Shown in pieces: positions 25,556 to 34,481 of a stretch of 64,000 nt of DNA; the first letter of the stretch is position 1; each line of letters opens with the position of its first letter. The notes below the pieces were generated by a model. It saw nothing but the letters and a program-made list of their open reading frames with translations. It was not told where the DNA came from and searched no databases. The stretch covers positions 62,001 to 126,000 of the forward strand of contig NZ_JNFD01000011.1 in the NCBI RefSeq assembly GCF_000756375.1. The letters are read 5' to 3'. The translations under genes and the position numbers were made by a program. This stretch comes from Sphingopyxis sp. LC81. GTDB taxonomy: Bacteria > Pseudomonadota > Alphaproteobacteria > Sphingomonadales > Sphingomonadaceae.

Positions 25556-26380
25556 TCAGCGCCGCGTCAGGCGCGCGGCGACCCCGAAGTGATCCGACGG
25601 ATATTCGCCGTCCACCGGCGTGTTGCCGATGACGCGCGCGCCGGAGACCGCGAACGCGGCCGCGTCGGCGAAGATATGGTCGATCACGCGGGGCTTGTGA
25701 CCGCGCGCGGGATTGAGCGTCGTTTCGGCCGCGCCTTGCGGCAACGCCGAGACGAAGCGCGGCGGCCCCATCGCAGCGAGGCCGGGATCGTCGAGGGGCG
25801 CGTTGAAATCGCCCATCACGACGAGCGGGGTGCCGTCGGTCGGTAGCCAGGCGAGCAGATCGGCAAGCTGTTCCGCGCGCACCGCCGCGGCTTCGGGCTG
25901 CCACGCGAGATGCGTCGCGACGATGTCGACCGGCCCGCTTGCGGTCCGGACGCGCACGCGGATCGCGGTGCGATAATCCGACAGCGGCGCAAGCTTGCGG
26001 CGCGCGACCTCGATCACTGGCAGGCGCGTCAGGATCGCGTTGCCATAGCGTTTGGGCGAGCCCTCGGGCTCAGGCGCGACGAAGTGGACTGCGGCGTAGC
26101 TGAGGTCGCGGGCGATCGTGTCCGCCTGATTCGGCAGGCCCTTTTTCGAATCCTCGAGCACTTCCTGCAACGCGATGACGTCGGCGTCCGCTTCGCGCAG
26201 CGCCGCCGCCAGCAACGCGCGCCGCGCCGGCCAATGGCCGCCCGCGTCGTGCCAGATATTAAAGGTTGCGACACCGAGGTCGCCGGGAGGATTTGCCCCG
26301 ACGCGATGCGCGCAGGCCGCAAGCGGCAGTGTCGCCATTGCGGTCAGCAGCGCGCGCCGGTTAAGTTCCGCTTTGAGCAT
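25556..26380 (-). CDS. EEP-family nuclease/phosphatase, predicted lipoprotein
   Basis: A 274-residue protein with an Arg-containing signal and lipobox (LNRRALLTAMATLPLAACAH, Cys at about 23), so it is probably anchored outside the cytosol. EEP motifs: GVATFNIWHD (Asn), ADVIALQEVL (Glu, about 75), IVATHLAWQPE (His, about 163), VVMGDFNAPLDDP (Asp/Asn, about 188), IDHIFAD and the final SDHFGVAARL (Asp-His). Related secreted members hydrolyse phospholipids, sphingomyelin, DNA or inositol phosphates. Substrate is not evident. It ends 3 bp from the convergent ABC ATPase gene and is divergent from nadB. Confidence 0.87.
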   Translation of the reverse strand: MLKAELNRRALLTAMATLPLAACAHRVGANPPGDLGVATFNIWHDAGGHWPARRALLAAALREADADVIALQEVLEDSKKGLPNQADTIARDLSYAAVHFVAPEPEGSPKRYGNAILTRLPVIEVARRKLAPLSDYRTAIRVRVRTASGPVDIVATHLAWQPEAAAVRAEQLADLLAWLPTDGTPLVVMGDFNAPLDDPGLAAMGPPRFVSALPQGAAETTLNPARGHKPRVIDHIFADAAAFAVSGARVIGNTPVDGEYPSDHFGVAARLTRR

Positions 26381-26452
26381 GTCGACAAATTCCCTTGGCC
26401 GGCGTCTTCGATCCCCCTGTCATGCGGCGCCTCGCTGTGCAACAGAGGCGCC

Positions 26453-28030
26453 ATGAGTGAATACGACGTCATCATCGTGGGTTCGGGTGCCGCAGGGCTG
26501 ACCGCCGCCATCGCGCTTGCAGACCATTGCCGCGTGCTCGTGCTCGCGAAGGGCGAACTCACCGGCGGCTCGACCGCATGGGCGCAGGGCGGGATCGCGG
26601 CGGTGCTCGACGCGGGGGACACGTTCGAAAATCATATCGAGGACACGATGATCGCGGGCGGCGGCCTCAACCGGCGCGAGACGGTCGAGTTCGTCGTCGA
26701 GAATGCGCCGCACGCGATAGAGCGGCTGGTCGAGATGGGGGTGCCGTTCAACAAGGATGCCGAGGCGCTGCACCTGACGCGCGAGGGCGGCCATTCGCAC
26801 CGCCGCATCGTCCATGTCGACGACGCGACCGGCTGGGCGGTGCAGGCGGCGCTGCTCAAGACCGCCGAGGCGCATCCGAACATCACCTTGCTGCCGGGGC
26901 AAGCGTGCATCGACCTGATCACCGGGCGGCACGAGGAACGCTATTCGGGTTCGGGGCGCGTGTGGGGCGTCTATGCGCTCGACGAAAAGACGGGGAAGGT
27001 CCGCGCGCATGTCGGCCGCGCGACGATCCTCGCGAGCGGCGGGGCGGGGCGTGTGTACCAGTTCTCGACCGCTCCCAGAGGCGCGACCGGCGACGGCATC
27101 GCGATGGCGTGGCGCGCGGGCGCGCGCGTCTCGAACATGGAGATGATGCAGTTCCACCCGACCTGCCTCTATAACCTCGACGTCAAGAATTTCCTGATCA
27201 CCGAGGCGGTGCGCGGCGAGGGCGGCATCTTGAAGCACCCCGTCACCGGCCACCGCTATATGCCCGACTATGACGCACGCGCCGAACTGGCGCCGCGCGA
27301 TGTCGTCGCGCGCGCGAACGACGACCAGATCAAGCGCTCGGGGCTCGATTATGTCCACCTCGACATCAGCCATCAGGACCCCGATTTCGTCGCGGGGCAT
27401 TTCCCGAACATCTACGAGAAGCTGCTGACGCTCGGCATCGACATGACGAAACAGCCGATCCCGGTGGTGCCCGCGCAGCATTATACGTGCGGCGGGGTGC
27501 TGATCGACCTCGACGGGCGCACCGACCTGCCCGGGCTTTATGCGGCGGGCGAGTGCACCGAGAGCGGGCTGCACGGCGCGAACCGCCTCGCTTCGAACAG
27601 CTTGCTCGAGTGTTTCGTGTTCGGCGAGGCGGCGGCGAAGCATATCATCGAGAGCTGGGACCAGCTCGACGCGCCGCCCGCGATCCGGCCGTGGGACGCC
27701 AGCCGCGTCACCGATTCGGACGAAGAGGTGGTGATCAAGCAGAACTGGACCGAGATCCGCCGCTTCATGTGGAATTATGTCGGCATCGTGCGAACGACGA
27801 AGCGGCTCGAACGCGCGCGGCACCGCATCGACATGATGACGCACGAGGTCGAGGATTATTACGGCCATTTCCGCGTCACGACCGACCTGATCGAGCTGCG
27901 CAACCTGCTGCAATGCGCCGAGCTGATCGTGCGCAGCGCGCTCCACCGCAAGGAAAGCCGCGGATTGCACTATACACTCGATTACCCCGACTTGTTGCCG
28001 CAAGCGGTCGATACGGTGCTGGTGCCGTGA
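26453..28030 (+). CDS. nadB: L-aspartate oxidase NadB
   Basis: A 525-residue FAD enzyme that oxidises L-aspartate to iminoaspartate, the first step of NAD synthesis. Features: FAD fold YDVIIVGSGAAGLTAAIAL (residues 4-22), GGSTAWAQGGIAAVL (about 38), HRRIVHVDDATGWAVQAAL, substrate region MEMMQFHPTCLYN (about 230), and GGVLIDLDGRTDLPGLYAAG followed by ESGLHGANRLASNSLLE (about 345-385). Length is standard. ATG 26453 gives the normal N-terminus, with AGAGGCGCC upstream. NadA and NadC are not in the window. It is followed after 3 bp by an AAA ATPase gene. Confidence 0.96.
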   Translation: MSEYDVIIVGSGAAGLTAAIALADHCRVLVLAKGELTGGSTAWAQGGIAAVLDAGDTFENHIEDTMIAGGGLNRRETVEFVVENAPHAIERLVEMGVPFNKDAEALHLTREGGHSHRRIVHVDDATGWAVQAALLKTAEAHPNITLLPGQACIDLITGRHEERYSGSGRVWGVYALDEKTGKVRAHVGRATILASGGAGRVYQFSTAPRGATGDGIAMAWRAGARVSNMEMMQFHPTCLYNLDVKNFLITEAVRGEGGILKHPVTGHRYMPDYDARAELAPRDVVARANDDQIKRSGLDYVHLDISHQDPDFVAGHFPNIYEKLLTLGIDMTKQPIPVVPAQHYTCGGVLIDLDGRTDLPGLYAAGECTESGLHGANRLASNSLLECFVFGEAAAKHIIESWDQLDAPPAIRPWDASRVTDSDEEVVIKQNWTEIRRFMWNYVGIVRTTKRLERARHRIDMMTHEVEDYYGHFRVTTDLIELRNLLQCAELIVRSALHRKESRGLHYTLDYPDLLPQAVDTVLVP

Positions 28031-28033
28031 TCG

Positions 28034-28813
28034 GTGGCTAGAGGGTCGCGGACGAAGCTTCCGCCGCCCTATCTACGGCGGGTGTGGATGCGGGACCCTG
28101 CCGCGGACGCGGACAAGCCCGCGGTCGATCGCGATCAATATCCCTTCAATATCCCGCTGTTCGGTGACCCGGGATTCGAAATCCGGTTCGAGAGCCCCGT
28201 CACGATCTTGGTGGGCGAAAATGGATCGGGAAAATCGACCTTGCTCGAAGCGATCGCGGTGCTGGCCGGGTTCAGCGAGGGCGGGGGCGGCTATGGTCAT
28301 ATGGCCGTCGAGCGGTCGGATATTTCGGGCAGCGATGGCGGCCTATTGGCCGATACCCTGCGTGCCGCGTGGCTCCCCAAGATAGGCAAAGGCTTCTTTT
28401 TCCGCGCCGAGACCTTCTTCACCCTGGCGCGCTACGTCGATCAGGCCGCCTATGACGTCGGCGCGGGGCGGCCCGATTATCTGTCCTGGTCGCACGGCGA
28501 AGGGTTTCTAGGTTTTTTCGAAGAGCGGGCCGATCAGCAGGGCATCTATATTTTCGACGAACCCGAATCGGCGCTGTCGCCGTCGCGCCAGTTCGAATTC
28601 CTCAAGCTGCTTCGCCGCATCCAGCGCGCCAACAACAGCCAGGTCATCATGGCGACGCATTCGCCGATCCTGATGGCGCTGCCCGACGCGGATCTGTGGC
28701 AGATCAGCCCGCTCGGGATCGAGCCGGTCCAGCTCGAAGACACGGCGCATTACCGGCTCTATCGCGAGTTCATGCTCTATCCGCACGAGACGGTCGAGGC
28801 GATGATCGAATAG
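28034..28813 (+). CDS. AAA family ATPase (RecF/SMC-like ABC ATPase head)
   Basis: A 259-residue ATPase. Walker A VGENGSGKSTLLEAI lies at about residue 60-73, and the Walker B IYIFDEPESALSPSRQFEF at about 172-190 has the D-E-P-E-x-A-L-S-P form of overcoding-repair or OLD-like ATPases. VIMATHSPILMALPDADLW follows with the H-loop. There is no coiled coil, so it is a compact head domain. The start is GTG 28034, 3 bp after nadB; ATG 28088 is an alternative. Function is unknown. The co-transcription with nadB is unusual and may be only positional. Confidence 0.82.
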   Translation: MARGSRTKLPPPYLRRVWMRDPAADADKPAVDRDQYPFNIPLFGDPGFEIRFESPVTILVGENGSGKSTLLEAIAVLAGFSEGGGGYGHMAVERSDISGSDGGLLADTLRAAWLPKIGKGFFFRAETFFTLARYVDQAAYDVGAGRPDYLSWSHGEGFLGFFEERADQQGIYIFDEPESALSPSRQFEFLKLLRRIQRANNSQVIMATHSPILMALPDADLWQISPLGIEPVQLEDTAHYRLYREFMLYPHETVEAMIE

Positions 28814-28816
28814 GCG

Positions 28817-29062
28817 TCAGCCGCCGACGCCGAGCAGCCGTCCGACAAAAATCAGCACGATCGCGCCGATGACCGAGGCGAGGCAGCCCGCGCGGCTGAA
28901 GTCGCCGCGGCCGCGCGATGTCGCGAGGCCGGCGAGGAGCGAGCCGCCGATGCCGAGCAGGATCGTGGCGAGCCACCCCATCTCGACCGCGCCGGGATAA
29001 AAGAAGCGCGCGAGCGCGCCGATGACGAGGCCCGAGATGATAGCGCCGATGATGTTGATCAT
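28817..29062 (-). CDS. GlsB/YeaQ/YmgE family stress-response membrane protein
   Basis: An 81-residue inner-membrane protein of the transglycosylase-associated (GlsB/YeaQ/YmgE) family, with three hydrophobic segments: IIGAIISGLVIGALARFFYP (residues 3-22), ATILLGIGGSLLAGLA (about 33) and ASVIGAIVLIFVGRLLGVGG at the end. Members are often induced by general stress, and their molecular role is unclear. The ATG at 29062 overlaps the stop of the M20 hydrolase gene by 4 bp (ATGA), so it is the third gene of the acyl-CoA dehydrogenase, hydrolase, GlsB run. Confidence 0.88.
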   Translation of the reverse strand: MINIIGAIISGLVIGALARFFYPGAVEMGWLATILLGIGGSLLAGLATSRGRGDFSRAGCLASVIGAIVLIFVGRLLGVGG

Positions 29063-30264
29063 GCATTGTATCCTTCGTTGAGAAATCGCTCGGCGAGCGC
29101 GGCGTGGAGCGCGGCGCCGCGCGCCATCACGCTCTCGTCGAGCACCATATGGTTGCTGTGGAGCCCGCAGCATTGGCGCCAGTCGCTGCCCGCCTCGCTC
29201 GCGCCGAGCCAGAACATCGCGCCGGGGACTTTTTCGAGGACGTAGGAGAAATCCTCGGCGCCCATCACCGGATTGTCCATCGTCAGCCAGGCTTGTTCGC
29301 CAAAGGTCTCTTCGACGACCGACTGGCCAAAGCTCACCGCTCGGCTGTCGCAGATGGTGACGGGGAAGCCCTCCTCGATCGTCACCTCGGCGGTGCAGCC
29401 ATGCGCCTCGGCGATCGCGGGGGCGAGGCGCTTCAATTCGCGCGCGACCATCGCGCGGCGCTCGGGCGACAGCGTGCGGATCGTGCCGAGCATCTCGGCG
29501 GTCTCGGGGATGATATTGTTCGTCGTGCCCGCGGCGATCTTCGCGATGGTGACGACCGCGGGGTCGAAAACCGAAATACGGCGCGTCACCATCGTCTGGA
29601 TCGCGGTGACGATCGCGCAGGCAACGGGGATCGGGTCGATGCTGTCGTGCGGCATCGAGGCATGCCCGCCCGCGCCCTTGACGGTGATCGAGAGGACATC
29701 GGACGAAGCGAGCAGCGGCCCCGCGCGCCCCGCGAAGATCCCGTGCGGCGCGTTCGGCATGATATGGAGCGCGAAGGCGGCGTCGGGCAGCGGGTCGATA
29801 ATCCCGTCATCGAGCATGAAGCGCGCGCCATGATGCCCCTCCTCGCCCGGCTGGAACATGAACATCACGGTGCCGGGCAGGCGGTCGCGTGCGGCGCAGA
29901 GAAGCTTCGCCGCGCCGACGAGCATCGCGACATGCGTATCATGCCCGCACGCATGCATCGCGCCGGCGATCTCGGAGGTGAAATCGAGACCGGTGTCTTC
30001 AAGCAGCGGCAGTGCGTCCATGTCGCCGCGCAGCAGCACGGTGCGCCCGTTCGCGGGCCCGCGCAGGATCGCGATCAGGCCCGTGGTCGAAGGCCCCTCG
30101 CGAAATTCGAGCGGCAGCCCGGCGAGTGCGTCCTTGATCTTCGCGAGCGTTTTCGGGTTCTGCAGCCCGAGTTCGGGTTCGCGGTGGATCGCGCGGCGGA
30201 GGTCGACGAGGTCGGGGAGGAGGGTTTCGGCCTCGGCGGGCCAGCTTCGGGCGATCTCGTTCAC
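29059..30264 (-). CDS. M20 family metallo-amidohydrolase
   Basis: A 401-residue zinc amidohydrolase of the hippurate/IAA-amino-acid hydrolase type, which cleaves N-acyl amino acids. Metal-binding motifs: MHACGHDTHVAMLVGAAKLL (about residue 100-119), FQPGEEGHHGARFML with catalytic Glu (about 135), MPHDSIDPI in the lid domain, MGAEDFSYVLE (about 337) and LHSNHMVLDE near the C-terminus. The GTG start at 30264 has TTGGAGGAAAGAA upstream and overlaps the acyl-CoA dehydrogenase stop by 4 bp (GTGA). That coupling suggests both act on one acylated substrate: the hydrolase would free an acyl group and the dehydrogenase oxidise its CoA ester (inference). Confidence 0.92.
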   Translation of the reverse strand: MNEIARSWPAEAETLLPDLVDLRRAIHREPELGLQNPKTLAKIKDALAGLPLEFREGPSTTGLIAILRGPANGRTVLLRGDMDALPLLEDTGLDFTSEIAGAMHACGHDTHVAMLVGAAKLLCAARDRLPGTVMFMFQPGEEGHHGARFMLDDGIIDPLPDAAFALHIMPNAPHGIFAGRAGPLLASSDVLSITVKGAGGHASMPHDSIDPIPVACAIVTAIQTMVTRRISVFDPAVVTIAKIAAGTTNNIIPETAEMLGTIRTLSPERRAMVARELKRLAPAIAEAHGCTAEVTIEEGFPVTICDSRAVSFGQSVVEETFGEQAWLTMDNPVMGAEDFSYVLEKVPGAMFWLGASEAGSDWRQCCGLHSNHMVLDESVMARGAALHAALAERFLNEGYNA

Positions 30265-31436
30265 TTCTTTCCTCCAAATAACTGCCGCCCAGCAAGGTCG
30301 AGCATGATCTCCTCGCTGCCGCCGCCGATGGCGTTGACGCGGACTTCGCGGTAGATGCGTTCGACCTTGCTGCCGGTGATATAGGACGCGCCGCCGAGGA
30401 CCTGTGCGGCCTCGCGTGCAACGCTTTCCAGCATGCGCGTCGCCTGCACCTTCAGCATCGCGAAGTCCGCGGGGCGGTCCTTGCCGTTTTTGACCTGCCA
30501 GGCGCAGAGGTCGACCCATGCCTGTGTTGCCTCGATCTGGCGTTCCATGTCGGCGAGCTTGATGCGGATCGACTGGTGGCCGACGAGCGGCTTGCCGAAG
30601 GTCTCGCGGTTCTGCGCCCATTCGGCGGCTTCGGCCATAGCGACGCGGGCATAGGCGCAGCAGCCCATCGCCATGCCGAGCCGCTCGCTGTTGAAATTGC
30701 GCATGATGCCGATGAAGCCGCCATTCTCAGGACCGATCAGATCTTCGGCGGGGACGCGGACGCCGTCGAAATGGATCGCGGCGGTGTCGCTGCAGCGCCA
30801 GCCCATCTTGTCGAGCCTTGTGCGTTCGACGCCGGGGCTGCCCATGTCGATCAGCAGCAGGGAGATGCCCGCGGCGCCCGGCCCGCCGGTGCGCACCGCG
30901 CAGGTCAGCCAGTCGGCGCGCATGCCGCTGGTGATGAACATCTTGCCGCCGTTGACGATATAGGAGTCGCCGTCGCGGACCGCTGTGGTCTTGAGGTTCG
31001 CGACGTCGCTGCCGCCGCCCGCCTCGGTGATGCCGAGCGCGATGATCTTTTCGCCCGCGAGCACGGGCGGCGCGACGCGCTGCTTCAACTCTTCCGAACC
31101 CAAGGCGAGGATTGGGGGCAGGCCGATGCCGTGCGTCATCAGCGAGGCGCCGAGGCCGCCGGCGCCGACCGCGGCGAGCTCCTCGGTCAGTACGAGCCCA
31201 TGGAAATTGTCGAAGCCTTCGCTGTGCCCGCCATATTGCTCGGGATAGCGCAGGCCGAGGATGCCCGCCTCCGCAGCTTTCTTGTGGAGTTCGCGCGGCA
31301 GCTCGCCCTCGGCCTCCCAGCGATCGATGTGCGGCGCGATCTCGCGCGCGACGAAGCGGCGGACGCTCTGCGCCAGCGCTTCGTGGGTTTCGTCATAATA
31401 GGGCGATCTTGCACGCCAGTCGTCGAAGGCTGTCAT
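30261..31436 (-). CDS. Acyl-CoA dehydrogenase
   Basis: A 391-residue flavoprotein of the acyl-CoA dehydrogenase family, which forms the 2,3 double bond of acyl-CoA and passes electrons to ETF. Features: N-terminal helices ALAQSVRRFVAREIAPHID, FAD/substrate motif ALGITEAGGGSDVANLKT (about 138-155), MFITSGMRADWLTCAV, IRIKLADMERQIEATQAW and the C-terminal QVLGGASYITGSKVERIYR and GGGSEEIMLDLAGRQL. The catalytic Glu position is not clear by eye. ATG 31436 gives MTAFDDWR, the usual start. It is first in the run with the M20 hydrolase and GlsB. Confidence 0.93.
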   Translation of the reverse strand: MTAFDDWRARSPYYDETHEALAQSVRRFVAREIAPHIDRWEAEGELPRELHKKAAEAGILGLRYPEQYGGHSEGFDNFHGLVLTEELAAVGAGGLGASLMTHGIGLPPILALGSEELKQRVAPPVLAGEKIIALGITEAGGGSDVANLKTTAVRDGDSYIVNGGKMFITSGMRADWLTCAVRTGGPGAAGISLLLIDMGSPGVERTRLDKMGWRCSDTAAIHFDGVRVPAEDLIGPENGGFIGIMRNFNSERLGMAMGCCAYARVAMAEAAEWAQNRETFGKPLVGHQSIRIKLADMERQIEATQAWVDLCAWQVKNGKDRPADFAMLKVQATRMLESVAREAAQVLGGASYITGSKVERIYREVRVNAIGGGSEEIMLDLAGRQLFGGKK

Positions 31437-31514
31437 GGCGCGATGCTGCGCGGCGTTGACGTTCCCGTCAAGTCGGGCTTGCGCTGTGGCAACAAGCACT
31501 TAAGGTCGCGCGCC

Positions 31515-32786
31515 ATGAACAAATCGCACCTGCTCGCCGGCCTCGCCGCTCTCGCCCTCATTTCCACCCCCGCCATGGCGCAAAAGTCGCCCGAAGCGAC
31601 CGCCGAAGCCGCGCTCAAAAAGGCGCCGGTGTTCGACGGGCATAATGACGTGCCGTGGGCGCTGCGGCTGCGCGAGGGCAATGTCATCAACGGCTTCGAT
31701 TTCCAGGACACGACCGACACCGCCAAGCCCGACGCGACCCCGCCCGAGATCGCGATGCACACCGACCTGATGCGGCTGCGCAAGGGCCATGTCGGCGCGC
31801 AATTCTGGTCGGTCTATGTGCCGAGCAACCCGAACGAGCAGCTGGCGGTGCAGCAGACGATCGAGCAGATCGACGTGATGAAGCGCTTGGCCCAGCGCTA
31901 CCCGAGCGACCTTGCGCTCGCGTCGACCACGGCCGAGCTCGAAAAGGCGATGAAGGCGGGCAAGATCGCCGGGATGCTCGGCATGGAGGGCGGCCATTCG
32001 ATCGGCTCGTCGCTTGCAGTGCTGCGCCAGATGTACGACCTTGGCGCGCGTTACATGACGCTGACGCATTCGAAGAATTTGAGCTGGGCCGACGCCGCGA
32101 CCGACGCGCCTGCACACGACGGGCTGACCGATTTCGGCCGCCAGGTCGTCCGCGAAATGAACCGCATCGGGATGATCGTCGATCTGAGCCACGTGAGCGA
32201 AGCGACGATGAAGGATGCGCTCGAAACCGCGAAGGCGCCGGTGATGTTCAGCCATTCGGGCGTCCGCGCGATCAATCCGCATCCGCGCAACGTTCCCGAC
32301 AGCGTGCTGCCCGCGGTGAAGGCGAATGGCGGGATCGTGATGATCGTGCTGCTGCCGGGCTTCCTCGATGCCGACGTCCGCGCGCAGGGGCTTGCGCGCA
32401 CCGCCGAGCAGGCGCGGCTGAAGGCGATGTATCCGGGCGATCCGGCGGCGGAGAAGGCGGCGCTGAAAGCGTGGGACGCGGCGAACCCGGCGCGGACAAC
32501 CAGTATCGCGAAGGTCGCCGAGCATATCGATCATCTCAAAAAGACGATCGGGGTCGATCATATCGGGCTCGGCGGCGATTATGACGGGATGGATTCGGCG
32601 CCGGTCGGCATGGAGGATGTCTCGGGCTATCCGGCGCTGTTCACCGAGCTGGCGAAGCGCGGCTATTCGCAAGCCGATCTCGAGAAGATCGCGAGTGGCA
32701 ACATGCTGCGCGTGCTGAAGGCGGTCGAAGCCTATGCGGCGAGCCAGAAGGGCCAGCCGCCGATCGAGACGCCGGTCGCGAAATAA
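31515..32786 (+). CDS. Membrane dipeptidase (M19 family)
   Basis: A 423-residue exported zinc dipeptidase. A signal peptide spans 1-22 (LLAGLAALALISTPAMAQ). Metal ligands: FDGHNDVPWAL (H-x-D, about residue 40), GMEGGHSIGSSLAVLRQMYD with Glu (about 155), DLSHVSEATM (His, about 222) and FSHSGVRAINPHPRNVPD (His, about 243), then GLGGDYDGMD near 355. The family hydrolyses dipeptides, including some D-amino-acid and dehydropeptide substrates. It is divergent from the acyl-CoA dehydrogenase gene (78 bp apart), so the two units may share a control region. It faces the DoxX-like gene at its 3' end with 4 bp between stops. Confidence 0.95.
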   Translation: MNKSHLLAGLAALALISTPAMAQKSPEATAEAALKKAPVFDGHNDVPWALRLREGNVINGFDFQDTTDTAKPDATPPEIAMHTDLMRLRKGHVGAQFWSVYVPSNPNEQLAVQQTIEQIDVMKRLAQRYPSDLALASTTAELEKAMKAGKIAGMLGMEGGHSIGSSLAVLRQMYDLGARYMTLTHSKNLSWADAATDAPAHDGLTDFGRQVVREMNRIGMIVDLSHVSEATMKDALETAKAPVMFSHSGVRAINPHPRNVPDSVLPAVKANGGIVMIVLLPGFLDADVRAQGLARTAEQARLKAMYPGDPAAEKAALKAWDAANPARTTSIAKVAEHIDHLKKTIGVDHIGLGGDYDGMDSAPVGMEDVSGYPALFTELAKRGYSQADLEKIASGNMLRVLKAVEAYAASQKGQPPIETPVAK

Positions 32787-32790
32787 GGGG

Positions 32791-33192
32791 CTAGGGGCGG
32801 CGGCGAAACGGCCAGTCGGTCGCGCCGCCCGCCCACAGCGCCCACCAGATGATCAGCGGCTGCGCGGCGAGGCGCGGGCCGTGATACCACCAGCCCAGCG
32901 TCTCGCCGCCGATCGCGACATTGGCGAGCGCGTGGTGAAAATTGGCGGGCCAGACAAAGAGCGCATAGAGCGCGAGGCCCCAGCCGGCGGCCTTACGCGT
33001 CGCAGGGATCAGTAACCCGATCGCCCCCGCGATTTCGGCAACGCCGGTCGCCGCGACGACCAGCTCGGGCTGCGGCACCCACGGCGGGGTGATCGCGAGG
33101 AAGGGCGCGGGCCGCGTCAGATGCGCCCAGCCCGCATAGCCATAGGCGAGCGCGAGCAGCCAGCGCAGCGCTGTGCGGACCGGCGCGTTCAA
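32791..33192 (-). CDS. DoxX-like membrane protein
   Basis: A 133-residue protein with four hydrophobic helices (about 8-25, 40-60, 66-85, 105-122). The opening ALRWLLALAYGYAGWAHLTRP and the VVAATGVAEIAGAIGLLIPATRKAAG segment match DoxX-family proteins. These sit in the inner membrane, and some are linked to thiol-redox or thiosulfate chemistry. The start is TTG 33192, overlapping the reductase stop by 4 bp (TTGA); no in-frame ATG fits. It is therefore coupled to the ferredoxin reductase gene, which hints at a redox function (inference). Confidence 0.8.
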   Translation of the reverse strand: MNAPVRTALRWLLALAYGYAGWAHLTRPAPFLAITPPWVPQPELVVAATGVAEIAGAIGLLIPATRKAAGWGLALYALFVWPANFHHALANVAIGGETLGWWYHGPRLAAQPLIIWWALWAGGATDWPFRRRP

Positions 33193-34481
33193 CGCCCGAG
33201 CGCGGTGAGCATCGCCTCGATGCTGGTGAATTTCTCGCGCGGGCGGCCGTCGAGCGCGGCCGCGACTTCGGCCTCCTCGATCCGGCGCCAGTCGCGGAAG
33301 GTGACGGGGGTGACATCGCGGCTGGCGAGCAGCGCATCGAGCCCGGGGCGTCCCGCCTTGCCCGCACCGCGGCCGATATCCTCGAGCACCATTTCGCCGA
33401 TGCGCGCGCCGTCGGGCTTGTTGGTGCCGATCGTTCCCGACGGGCCGCGCCGCGCCCATCCGACGGCGTAGAGACCCGGCAGGATGCGCCCCTCGTCGCT
33501 CGCGAAACGGCCGCGCCCGTGCTCATAAGGCACGCCGGGGATCGGCGGGGTCTGGTAGCCGATGCAGCTGATCACCAGCCCGGCATCGAGCGCATAGGTC
33601 TCGCCCGTGCCGTGGCTGGTGAGGTCGGCGTCGAGCGTCGTGCGCTCGACGATCACGCGCTGGACGCGGCCGTCCCCCTCGAGCGCGACGGGCATGGCGA
33701 AGAAATCGAAGTCGATCGTCACCGGTTTCGCGACCGGATTGGCGGTGAAGCTGCGCAGATGCGTCACCGATTTGCGCATGCCGGGTTCGAGCAGCGCATC
33801 GTCGCCCTCGGGCGGCAGGTCGGCGGGGTCGACGCGCGGGCTGGCGCGTTCGAGATGGCCGAGTTCGCCGAGTTCCTTCGGCGTCATCGCGATCTGGTGC
33901 GGGCCGCGGCGGCCGAGGATCTGGATGTGGCGCACCGCGCTTCCGGCCAGCGCATCGCGGGCGTGCGCGACAATGTCGCTGCCGGCGAACTCGCCCGGCG
34001 TCTTGGCGAGGATGCGCGCGACGTCGAGCGCGACATTGCCGTTGCCGATCACTACGACCCCCGGGGCGTCGAGCGGCGGGTTCAGGTCGGCGAAATCGGG
34101 ATGGCCGTTGTACCAGCCAACGAAGGCGGCGCTGCCGATCACGCCACCCAAGTCGGCGCCGGGGATGTCGAGCGGACGGTCGTTGGGGGCGCCGGTCGCG
34201 AGGATGACGGCGTCGTAGAGGGCGACGAGCTCGTCGATCGTCACGTCGGTGCCGACCGAAACATGGCCGACGAAACGGACGTTATCGGTCAGCGCGGTGC
34301 CCTCGTAACGGCGCGATACCGCCTTGATCGACTGGTGGTCGGGCGCGACGCCGGTGCGGATCAGGCCATAGGGGACGGGCAGCCGGTCGATGACGTCGAC
34401 CGCGATATCGTCCGCTTTCTGCAATGTTTCGGCTGTATAATAACCCGCAGGGCCCGACCCGACGATCGCGACATGACGCAT
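33189..34481 (-). CDS. Ferredoxin/adrenodoxin-type NADP+ reductase (FprA-like)
   Basis: A 430-residue FAD protein of the adrenodoxin-reductase family, which passes electrons between NADPH and ferredoxins. Features: FAD fold HVAIVGSGPAGYYTAETLQ (residues 3-21), DRLPVPYGLIRTGVAPDH (about 36-53), YDAVILATGA, NADP fold VVIGNGNVALDVARIL (about 146), SIRR-like basic segments, and the C-terminal AVGWARRGPSGTIGTNKPDG (about 350). ATG 34481 is used; the frame runs only to a TTG one codon earlier. A DoxX-like gene overlaps its stop. It is possibly the reductase for a cytochrome P450 or another ferredoxin system elsewhere. Confidence 0.93.
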   Translation of the reverse strand: MRHVAIVGSGPAGYYTAETLQKADDIAVDVIDRLPVPYGLIRTGVAPDHQSIKAVSRRYEGTALTDNVRFVGHVSVGTDVTIDELVALYDAVILATGAPNDRPLDIPGADLGGVIGSAAFVGWYNGHPDFADLNPPLDAPGVVVIGNGNVALDVARILAKTPGEFAGSDIVAHARDALAGSAVRHIQILGRRGPHQIAMTPKELGELGHLERASPRVDPADLPPEGDDALLEPGMRKSVTHLRSFTANPVAKPVTIDFDFFAMPVALEGDGRVQRVIVERTTLDADLTSHGTGETYALDAGLVISCIGYQTPPIPGVPYEHGRGRFASDEGRILPGLYAVGWARRGPSGTIGTNKPDGARIGEMVLEDIGRGAGKAGRPGLDALLASRDVTPVTFRDWRRIEEAEVAAALDGRPREKFTSIEAMLTALGR

